From NCBI GenBank assembly GCA_025455345.1, contig JALOMS010000066.1, forward strand, positions 1 through 13,786: a DNA stretch of 13,786 nt, given 5' to 3'. Made by a program: the position numbers and the translations under genes. The number at the start of each line of letters is the position of its first letter. Positions within the stretch are counted from its first letter, which is position 1. Positions 5,144 to 11,239 of this stretch are shown here, piece by piece. The stretch comes from Thermoflexibacter sp. GTDB taxonomy: Bacteria; Bacteroidota; Bacteroidia; Cytophagales; Thermoflexibacteraceae. The notes below the pieces were generated by a model, which saw only the letters and a list, made by a program, of their open reading frames with translations, did no database searches and had not been told where the DNA came from.

Positions 5144-7429
5144 ATGAGCAATCATTTTTTTGATAGATTTTTTGCTAAAAGTGATGGTGTTACCACTTTG
5201 CAAATGCACACAGAACACGTGATTACGGCAGGTAGAAACTTGTTGAAAACGCTATCTTTTACTGATGTGGAAAGAGATTATTGGGCAGAGAAGTTATATC
5301 GGTGTGCTGTTTTGCATGATTTGGGGAAAATTCATTCTGAATTTCAAAGAAGGTTGCAAGGAGCAAAAGATGTATCTATCAGGCATGAAATCATCTCATT
5401 ATGGTTTTGTGAAAATTTTTTGGATTTACCAGAAGATGAGCTTTTTGCTATTGCTACTCATCACAAAGGAGTAATGAGAACAGATGGATATAAGCGATTA
5501 GAAATAGACTCATTAAAATCACACATGGAAGAGTATTTAAAATCTGATTACAATTTACTTACCAAAAAAACATTGGAGAAATGGTTGGCTTTGATGAGTT
5601 TGGATTTAGAGATTAAAGAAAAAGAAGTAAATTCTCAAATATCAAAGGAGAGATTTAAAATCTTACATTATTCTCATCAAGCAAAAGTTATTTTGGAAAG
5701 CGAAGAGCGCAAAAAACTTTCTTTGATGCGTGCTTTGATGATTGCTTCTGACCATATTGGTTCGGCAAGAATGGAAAATGAAGTTCCAACTTATAAAAAG
5801 ATTGAGTTACAAGATTTTCAGCCTAAAAATAAGAGTAATCAACAATTACTTCCTTTCAGAGAATTTCAAAAAGGATTACAAAGCATAACTTCTGATGTAA
5901 TTCTCCATGCGCCTACTGGGTCAGGGAAAACAGAAGCCTCATTGAGTTGGGTGTATGCTAACCAATCTGAAAATGCTCGTCTGTTTTATTTATTGCCTTA
6001 TACCGCCAGTATTAATGCAATGGTAAAACGATTAGGAAAAGTTTTTGGAGAAGAAAGAGTAACAGCTTTACACTCCAAAACCTTAGACTTTTTTTATCAG
6101 CAATTGGAGGAAGAAAACTCTAATAATGCTAAAACTCCTACTGAATTAACACAAGAAGCAAAATCTAAAAAATTCCTTTCGTTTGAGTTATTTTACCCCA
6201 TCAAAGTTGCGACTTTACATCAAATATTGAAAACCTCTTTAAAAGGGAAAGGCTGGGAATTAGCACTATACGACTATAAAAATGCACTTTTTATTATAGA
6301 TGAATTTCATACATACGATGCCTTATTAACAGGAATGTTACTGGCAAGTATAAAACTTTTTAGAAGATTGTTTAATGCCAAATTCTTCTTTATGTCTGCT
6401 ACTATACCAGACTTCATGTTAGATATAATTATCAACGAGGTTTTTGATGGTGATAGAACCAAACTTATTCGTCCAAATCCAAATTTTGATAGTGATAAGG
6501 AAGTGCTTGGAAGGAAAAGACATATTTTACACTGTCAGTCAAATAAATGTGTAACTGATGAAATTCTCAAAGTTAAAGAATTTTTAGAGGAAGGGAAAAG
6601 TGTTTTAATCATTGTAAATAATGTAAAAACTGCTCAAAAAATTTATCAGGAAATTAGTTTTAATGGCTCTATAAGGCTTTTGCATAGTGGTTTCCACAAA
6701 AAAGACCGAAGCGAAATTGAAAAATCTATCACTCATGAAGATATAGAGGAAAGACCTCAATTATTGATAGCAACACAAGCAGTAGAAGTGAGCTTAGACA
6801 TTGATTATGATGTAGCTTTTATTGAAAATGCACCTATTGATGCACTCATTCAACGCTTAGGCAGAGTAAATCGGGCAGGGAAAAAAGGGCTTGCCCCAAT
6901 ATTTCTATTTCAGAATATAATAGGGAATACTCCTTTTTATGACAAAGAGGTATTGGAAAAGACTTGGGAGTATTTATCATTTTTAGATAAACAACCACTA
7001 TCAGAACAAGACTTGGTAGATGTTTGTAACCAAGTTTATGCAAACGGATATAATGAAAATCAACAAAATGACTTTAAACAAGGGTTAATTAACTCAACTA
7101 TACAAGAGTTTGAAAATGAATGGATTGCAGGAGATTGGAATAATTGGATTGAGGATATTTTTGAGAACAATAACCAAAAAATAGATGTATTGTGTAGCAA
7201 TCTTTTATTTGATGGTTGGGATGGAAGAGAAGATACTCTTGGCTATGACAGTTTAATAGCACAAAAACGTTACATAGAAGCCAATCAGTTGTTAGTATCA
7301 GCCTATTTCTATGAAGCTAAATCAAAAAAAGATGAAAAACGAAATCTTTTAATTTCATACGATTTAGAATATGACAAGATGATTGGCTATAAAAAAAAAG
7401 TTGATACGTTTGAAGGCAGATGCTTATAA
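5144..7429 (+). CDS. cas3: Cas3 HD nuclease-helicase
   Basis: This 761-residue effector nuclease is recruited by target-bound Cascade and unwinds and degrades DNA. The N-terminal HD nuclease shows H22/H25, the metal-binding HDLGK (58-62), RHE (80-82), THH (105-107) and a late aspartate in ASDH (201-204). The superfamily 2 helicase follows with Walker A APTGSGKT (256-263), Walker B DEFH (386-389), motif III SAT (418-420) and motif VI QRLGRVNRAGK (570-580). The C-terminal part (about 600-761) is less conserved, as usual. All catalytic residues seem intact, so the protein should be active. It is the last gene of the tight operon (two bases after cas5) and marks the right edge of the AT-rich block. 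HD and helicase are in one chain. Confidence 0.97.
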   Translation: MSNHFFDRFFAKSDGVTTLQMHTEHVITAGRNLLKTLSFTDVERDYWAEKLYRCAVLHDLGKIHSEFQRRLQGAKDVSIRHEIISLWFCENFLDLPEDELFAIATHHKGVMRTDGYKRLEIDSLKSHMEEYLKSDYNLLTKKTLEKWLALMSLDLEIKEKEVNSQISKERFKILHYSHQAKVILESEERKKLSLMRALMIASDHIGSARMENEVPTYKKIELQDFQPKNKSNQQLLPFREFQKGLQSITSDVILHAPTGSGKTEASLSWVYANQSENARLFYLLPYTASINAMVKRLGKVFGEERVTALHSKTLDFFYQQLEEENSNNAKTPTELTQEAKSKKFLSFELFYPIKVATLHQILKTSLKGKGWELALYDYKNALFIIDEFHTYDALLTGMLLASIKLFRRLFNAKFFFMSATIPDFMLDIIINEVFDGDRTKLIRPNPNFDSDKEVLGRKRHILHCQSNKCVTDEILKVKEFLEEGKSVLIIVNNVKTAQKIYQEISFNGSIRLLHSGFHKKDRSEIEKSITHEDIEERPQLLIATQAVEVSLDIDYDVAFIENAPIDALIQRLGRVNRAGKKGLAPIFLFQNIIGNTPFYDKEVLEKTWEYLSFLDKQPLSEQDLVDVCNQVYANGYNENQQNDFKQGLINSTIQEFENEWIAGDWNNWIEDIFENNNQKIDVLCSNLLFDGWDGREDTLGYDSLIAQKRYIEANQLLVSAYFYEAKSKKDEKRNLLISYDLEYDKMIGYKKKVDTFEGRCL

Positions 7430-7443
7430 TAAAAATCCAATCA

Positions 7444-7717
7444 ATGAAAAAAACCATCAAAATCATTTTCTCAAAGTTATCCTTACCTCACCTATTGGAT
7501 AGAGGACTGGGGTGAGATGCAAACGACCAATGGCGATTATGGGCAAAGCCGATTGGCATTGATAGACGAAGGTGGTACGCGCTATGAAGACGAAGGCTCA
7601 AAAAGTATAGAGGAGGCTTTTCAGAAAGCAGAAAACTACCTACGGCATGAGCTATTTCCTGAAATAATGGACAAAGAAACCATAGATGCCTTAGAGGAAG
7701 AATATAAGAATACCTGA
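7444..7717 (+). pseudogene. Small conserved gene of unknown function with a 5' frameshift at an A7 tract
   Basis: A clear reading frame runs from an ATG at 7517 for 66 residues, acidic, ending EEEYKNT. The same frame continues upstream without a stop to 7448 and encodes SYPYLTYWIEDWGE, which looks like the true N-terminus of a family of about 90 residues (YPY-x-x-YWI-E pattern, then LIDEGG, then an alpha-helical SIEEAFQKAENYLRHEL). No start codon lies in that frame there. The ATG at 7444 is one base out of frame, separated by seven A residues at 7447-7453. With six A residues the two join into one 90-residue protein. It may be a recent frameshift, a slippage site, a sequencing error, or a shorter protein starting at 7517. 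It is more G+C-rich than cas3. The function is unknown to me. Confidence 0.6.
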
Positions 7718-7841
7718 TATGGTGATATAATGGTATAATGATATTATGGTAGAGATATAAAACAGCAAGACATGAATTTTTCAAAACATCAAAATATCAA
7801 TACATCACCACATCAAAACATCACAGCATTAAAATATCGTT
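7718..7841. repeat. Low-complexity intergenic repeat (GATAT/ACATC type)
   Basis: The left part is rich in TGGTGATATAATGG-like words. The right part repeats AAACATC, AATATC and CACCACATC. The halves are roughly complementary. The same family occupies 10134-10262 and 10660-10763, and the end of cas6 (about 836-857) runs into GTGATGTGGTGATGTG. No gene is seen in it. It separates the 90-residue gene from cas4. Confidence 0.6.
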
Positions 7842-8402
7842 ATGCACATCACTGCAACACACGTCAGCTACGCCCATGTATGTAGGCGCAAACTGTGGCT
7901 TTTTTCCAGTGGAATTCAGATGGAACACACCTCCGACACTGTCAGCGAGGGCAGACTCATACACGAAACCTCCTACTCACAGCGCGCAGAGAAGTTTACC
8001 GAAGTGGAGATTATGCTTGCCTTTACTTATCGCTCCCCAGAGGGGAAAGGAGGCAATATTACGCTTTCCGCAGTCATCGACTTCTACGATGCCAAAAACA
8101 AAGTAATCCACGAAACCAAGAAGTCCGACAGCATGGAAAACGCCCACGAGTGGCAAGCAAGATTTTACATTTATCTTTTGGAAAAGCAAGGCGTAGAGGG
8201 AGTTACAGCACTTTTAGAATATCCAAAGTTAAGAGAAACTAAGAGAGTAACTCTCACAGAAGACGACAAAAAGTATTTGGAAAGCCTATTTCCTGAAATA
8301 GAGGCGATAGTGGGGAGCGAAACTTGCCCACCCAAAATTCAGAAAAAATTTTGCAAGAGTTGCTCCTATTTTGAGTTTTGCTATGCAAGTGAAGATGAAT
8401 AG
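7842..8402 (+). CDS. cas4: Cas4 RecB-like exonuclease with iron-sulfur cluster
   Basis: At 186 residues this is a typical Cas4, which trims and selects prespacers with the right PAM before Cas1-Cas2 integrate them. The N-terminus MHITATHVSYAHVCRRKLWLF carries the first cluster cysteine, C14. C171, C174 and C180 supply the C-terminal CxxCxxxxxC, so all four [4Fe-4S] ligands are present. Nuclease residues of the RecB family are also present: H41 in GRLIHE, D80 in AVID, E91 and K93 in HETKK, and the QxxxY motif at Q105/Y109. The ATG at 7842 gives the family N-terminus. It follows a low-complexity repeat, not a close operon partner. Its composition matches cas1 and cas6. Confidence 0.96.
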   Translation: MHITATHVSYAHVCRRKLWLFSSGIQMEHTSDTVSEGRLIHETSYSQRAEKFTEVEIMLAFTYRSPEGKGGNITLSAVIDFYDAKNKVIHETKKSDSMENAHEWQARFYIYLLEKQGVEGVTALLEYPKLRETKRVTLTEDDKKYLESLFPEIEAIVGSETCPPKIQKKFCKSCSYFEFCYASEDE

Positions 8403-8406
8403 TATG

Positions 8407-8502
8407 GACAGGATTACAGGATTGACAGGATAAATAAAAATCTTGTAAATCTTGTAATCCTGTCTAAAAACTAAAAATGTAATCCTGTCTAAAAACTAAA
8501 AA
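8407..8502. repeat. Hairpin repeat left of the GxxExxY gene
   Basis: GACAGGATTACA (8407-8418) is perfectly complementary to TGTAATCCTGTC (8453-8464). The right arm and its tail form a perfect 25-bp tandem duplication at 8453-8477 and 8478-8502. This ATCCTGTAATCCTGTC family recurs on the other side of the GxxExxY gene. Confidence 0.8.
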
Positions 8503-8521
8503 CAATAAAAAACGATATGAT

Positions 8522-8902
8522 ATGGAAAATCAATTATTGACAAAAAAGATTATTGCCTGTGCCTTCAAAGTACACAATACGCTTGGGGCTGGCTTTTTGG
8601 AAAAAGTGTATGAGAACTCCATGATGATAGAGCTAAGAAAACAAGGCTTGGAGGTAGTGCAGCAGTATCCTATTCCTGTATTTTATGATGGCATACAAGT
8701 AGGAGATTATTACGCAGATATTTTAGTAAACAATTTGGTGATTCTTGAACTAAAAGCAGTAGAAAATCTTGCACCTATACACGAAGTACAATTAGTTAAT
8801 TATTTGAAAGGCACAGGGTTAGATATTGGATTACTTATTAATTTTGGTAGCTCTGTTGATGTAAAGCGCAAGTATAAGGTTTACAAACCTAAACAAGTGT
8901 AA
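8522..8902 (+). CDS. GxxExxY protein, PD-(D/E)xK nuclease-like
   Basis: This 126-residue protein belongs to the GxxExxY family, named for G24-x-x-E27-x-x-Y30 in LGAGFLEKVYE. D66 in YYADILV and E76-x-K78 in LELKAVE form a PD-(D/E)xK-like active-site pattern, so a nuclease fold is likely. The biological role of the family is not established. It is not a known cas gene, and it sits between cas4 and cas1 with family-specific hairpin repeats on both sides (8407-8502 and 8908-9117). That suggests it entered as a separate cassette. An ATG at 8523 begins one base after another ATG-like context (atgatATGG), giving MENQLLTKK, the usual start. No transposase is present. Confidence 0.85.
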   Translation: MENQLLTKKIIACAFKVHNTLGAGFLEKVYENSMMIELRKQGLEVVQQYPIPVFYDGIQVGDYYADILVNNLVILELKAVENLAPIHEVQLVNYLKGTGLDIGLLINFGSSVDVKRKYKVYKPKQV

Positions 8903-8907
8903 AATTA

Positions 8908-9117
8908 GACAGGATTACAGGATTAACAGGATAAAATGAGTTTAAATACATGAAAAATACAAAAATATCAGTATAAAAAGTAACCTTTTCAATCTTGTAA
9001 TCTTGTCTTAAACCAAAATTCTATTGCTATGTTCGTTTTTTTTAGATTAGACTGGATTTCAAGATTAACAGGATAAAGCCCTAATCTTGTCAATCATGTT
9101 AATCCTGTCTAAAAATC
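8908..9117. repeat. Hairpin repeats right of the GxxExxY gene
   Basis: GACAGGATTACA, GGATTAACAGGAT (8908-8932) opens this gene-free stretch. AATCTTGTAATCTTGTC near 8991-9007 is its degenerate complement. A second pair follows: GATTTCAAGATTAACAGGAT (about 9055-9074) and AATCTTGTCAATCATGTTAATCCTGTCT (about 9083-9111). The block runs up to the cas1 start. It is the same family as 8407-8502. No RNA gene or ORF is seen. Confidence 0.7.
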
Positions 9118-9125
9118 ATATTACC

Positions 9126-10133
9126 ATGAAAAAAACTTATTACTTGTTCAATGCGGGGCGGTTAGCTCGCAAGGACAACACGCTCAAATTCACGCCTGTT
9201 GATGAGGAAAGTGGTAAAGAAGGCATGCCCAAATATATTCCCATTGAAGATGTTTCAGACCTCTATGCGTTTGGGAGCTTAGACGTAAACGCCGCCCTGC
9301 TCAATTTCTTGGGCAAGGAACAGGTCGCCGTACACTTCTTTGATTATTATGAAAACTACACAGGCTCCTTCATGCCCAAAGACTATCTATTAGCAGGTAA
9401 AATGCAAGTAGCACAGACCAAGCACTACTTAGAGAAAGACAAAAGGCTGCACATTGCGCGCAAATTCATAGAAGGTGCGGCGGCAAATATGCTCAAAAAC
9501 CTCAATTATTACAACAATCGCGGCAAAGACACCTCCGCCCAAATCACCAAAATAGAAACCTTTGCCGCACAGCTACCCGAAATGAAAGCAATAGACCAAC
9601 TCATGGGCATGGAAGGCAACATCAGACAGACCTATTATGAGGCATTTGACACCATCATCGCAGAGTTTCAGATGGGCAATCGCACCAAGCAACCCCCTAA
9701 CAATGAGATAAATGCCCTCATCTCCTTTGGCAACATGATGTGCTACACCCTTTGCCTCAAAAGCATACACCATACCCAGCTCAACCCCACCATTAGCTTC
9801 CTACACGAGCCAGGGTACAGGCGTTACTCTTTGGCATTGGACTTGGCAGAGATATTCAAACCCATGATAGTGGACAGACTGCTTTTTACCGTACTGAATA
9901 AGAAGATGATACAAACCAAAGATTTCAGCCACGAACTCAATCGATGTTTGCTCAAAGAAAGTGGCAAAAAAACCTTTGTCAAAGCATTTGATGAAAAGCT
10001 AAAAGACACCATCGAGCATCGCAGTCTTGGCAAAAGCGTCAGCTACCAGCACTTAGTTAAGTTAGAGTGTTACAAACTCAGCAAACATCTCTTAGGCATG
10101 GAAGAATACAAACCTTTCAAGGCATGGTGGTGA
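9126..10133 (+). CDS. cas1: Cas1 integrase
   Basis: This 335-residue protein is the integrase that, with Cas2, inserts spacers at the leader end of the array. From the ATG at 9126 it begins MKKTYYLFNAGRLARKDN, the normal I-B Cas1 start. The metal-binding triad is visible as E163 (GMEGNIRQTYY), H227 (FLHEPGYRRYS) and E242 (DLAEIFKP). Length and motifs are complete, so it should be functional. An upstream in-frame ATG at 9087 would add 13 residues, but these are encoded by the flanking ATCCTGTC repeat, so I prefer 9126. The gene is noticeably richer in G+C than cas8. It is isolated from cas4 and cas2 by repeats and inserted genes, so it may need its own promoter. Confidence 0.97.
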   Translation: MKKTYYLFNAGRLARKDNTLKFTPVDEESGKEGMPKYIPIEDVSDLYAFGSLDVNAALLNFLGKEQVAVHFFDYYENYTGSFMPKDYLLAGKMQVAQTKHYLEKDKRLHIARKFIEGAAANMLKNLNYYNNRGKDTSAQITKIETFAAQLPEMKAIDQLMGMEGNIRQTYYEAFDTIIAEFQMGNRTKQPPNNEINALISFGNMMCYTLCLKSIHHTQLNPTISFLHEPGYRRYSLALDLAEIFKPMIVDRLLFTVLNKKMIQTKDFSHELNRCLLKESGKKTFVKAFDEKLKDTIEHRSLGKSVSYQHLVKLECYKLSKHLLGMEEYKPFKAWW

Positions 10134-10262
10134 GATGTGGAGATATAGAGATGTAGAGATGCGCCACATCAAAATATCAAAACATCAGCATATCAGCATA
10201 TCAAAACATCAATAAATTTGTATTTTTGTACTCAAAACATCAATATATCCTTACATCATCAT
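10134..10262. repeat. Low-complexity inverted repeat left of the four-helix-bundle gene
   Basis: GAGATGTGGAGATATAGAGATGTAGAGATG (from 10132, in short units) is followed by CACATC, AAAATATC, AAAACATC and CAGCATATC units of roughly complementary sequence. TAAATTTG (10213-10220) and TATTTTTG (10221-10228) inside it each fit the -7 promoter box and may drive the next gene, but no good -33 box is seen. Confidence 0.65.
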
Positions 10263-10272
10263 ATTTTTTCCC

Positions 10273-10659
10273 ATGAACCAGATAGAATTTAACGAACTAT
10301 TTAAAAGGAAAACCAAGACTTTGGCAGTAAAAATCGTGAAACTCTACGGAGAAATACCAAAAACAGATGAAAATCAAATCATTGGCAAACAGCTTCTCCG
10401 TTCGGCAACCTCCACTGCTGCCAATTATCGCGCAGTTTGCAGAGCAAGGTCAGAGGCAGAACGTTATTCAAAGTTAAGCATTGTTGTAGAAGAGGCAGAT
10501 GAAACACTCTTTTGGATAGAAATATTGGAAGAAACAGGCATATTAACAAAAGAAAAATTGGTAGATTTAAAAAAAGAAGCAACAGAAATCATCGCAGTCA
10601 TGGCAAAAACAAGAAAAAATCTCAAAGACAAAAGAGATAAAAACAAAACCAAAGAATGA
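10273..10659 (+). CDS. Four-helix-bundle protein (S23 / 23S rRNA intervening-sequence type)
   Basis: This 128-residue, almost entirely alpha-helical, basic protein shows the family block RSATSTAANYRAVCRARS (43-60), followed by helices with EAERYSKLSIVVEEADETLFWIE (61-83) and a lysine-rich tail. Relatives were first found encoded in intervening sequences of 23S rRNA and are widespread in Bacteroidota; their function is not firmly known. It splits cas1 from cas2 and is bordered on both sides by ACATC-type inverted repeats. It therefore looks like an inserted unit, not a working part of the CRISPR system. No rRNA sequence is seen nearby. Confidence 0.82.
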   Translation: MNQIEFNELFKRKTKTLAVKIVKLYGEIPKTDENQIIGKQLLRSATSTAANYRAVCRARSEAERYSKLSIVVEEADETLFWIEILEETGILTKEKLVDLKKEATEIIAVMAKTRKNLKDKRDKNKTKE

Positions 10660-10763
10660 TATAAAGATATAGAGATGTGAAAATGTAGAGATATGGAGAT
10701 ATAGAGATGTAACACATCAAAACATCATCACATCAAAACATCACCACATCACCACATCAAAAA
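10660..10763. repeat. Low-complexity inverted repeat right of the four-helix-bundle gene
   Basis: The left half has GATATAGAGATGTG-type units and the right half ACACATCAAAACATCATCACATC-type units (given here as short words), so the halves can pair. It resembles 10134-10262 closely and forms the other border of the inserted gene. It runs to within three bases of the cas2 start. Confidence 0.65.
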
Positions 10764-10765
10764 GT

Positions 10766-11029
10766 ATGTACATCATCTTAGTTTACGACATCAACGAAAA
10801 GCGAGTAGGCAAAATGCTCAAACTATGCAGACGCTACTTGCACTGGATACAAAACTCCGTTTTTGAAGGCGAAATCTCCGAGGTAAAGCTCAAAGAACTC
10901 TTGTCAGAGGCAAGTGATTTCATAGACGAGAGCGAAGACAGCATTATTATTTTCAAGAACACCGACAAAAAGTGGCTGGACAAGCAAATAGTTGGGAAAG
11001 AGCGCAATAGCACCGACAACTTCCTCTAA
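10766..11029 (+). CDS. cas2: Cas2, Cas1 partner in spacer integration
   Basis: This 87-residue ferredoxin-fold protein bridges two Cas1 dimers in the integration complex. It begins MYIILVYDINEKRVGKMLK with D8, the conserved aspartate of the first strand, and continues with RRYLHWIQNSVFEGEIS (23-39), a standard Cas2 signature. The length is normal. It ends at TAA (11027-11029), directly at the start of the CRISPR leader. Only low-complexity repeat lies upstream, so its promoter is unclear. Confidence 0.96.
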   Translation: MYIILVYDINEKRVGKMLKLCRRYLHWIQNSVFEGEISEVKLKELLSEASDFIDESEDSIIIFKNTDKKWLDKQIVGKERNSTDNFL

Positions 11030-11119
11030 GCCATCGTCTATACCCTTCCAAAGGCATTTTAAAACACGGATTAAAAGCAAAAAGAGCGATAATTTTTAGT
11101 TAAATACTTGATAATCAGG

Positions 11120-11169
11120 AGTCGTCTAAGCCCCAGCAAAATCGTATCATTGGACATAGACGACTTTTT
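11120..11169 (+). terminator. Terminator-like hairpin in the leader
   Basis: AGTCGTCTA (11120-11128) and TAGACGACT (11157-11165) make a perfect 9-bp stem around a 28-base loop, ending in five T residues (11165-11169). It would end transcripts coming from cas2 and separate them from the array. The large loop and short T-run make this moderate, and a structural role in integration is possible. Confidence 0.5.
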
Positions 11170-11192
11170 AGCGAAAAAAACAAGGAAAAAAC

Positions 11193-11223
11193 TTGCTCAG
11201 AGTAGGAAAAAAGCCTAATTTTA
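11193..11223 (+). promoter_or_regulatory. Candidate array promoter
   Basis: TTG (11193-11195) and TAATTTTA (11216-11223, matching TAnnTTTG except the last base) are 20 bases apart. Transcription would start near 11229, about ten bases before the first repeat. Its position after the terminator-like hairpin fits an independent array promoter. Confidence 0.4.
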
Positions 11224-11239
11224 CCTAAAATTGTAACGG

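Larger units (their letters stand above)
11030..11239 (+). promoter_or_regulatory. CRISPR leader
   Basis: This gene-free, AT-rich stretch of 210 bases lies between cas2 and the first repeat. Repeats read so that the conserved ATTGAAAC is at their right end, so transcription goes left to right and this side is the leader, where new spacers are expected to enter. The word TCGTCTA occurs at 11034-11040 and 11122-11128, with its complement at 11157-11163. A-rich tracts fill 11174-11192. Confidence 0.8.

Noticed and set aside
7718..9117. Flanking repeats as ends of a classical insertion sequence
   Set aside because: No transposase gene or fragment and no clear target-site duplication are visible.
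9087..9125. Longer Cas1 start giving 13 extra residues
   Set aside because: The extra codons lie in the dispersed ATCCTGTC repeat, and the ATG at 9126 gives the usual Cas1 N-terminus.
10134..10763. ACATCAAAACATC blocks as a second CRISPR array
   Set aside because: The units are 6-13 bases, irregular and without spacers of constant size; they are low-complexity repeats.
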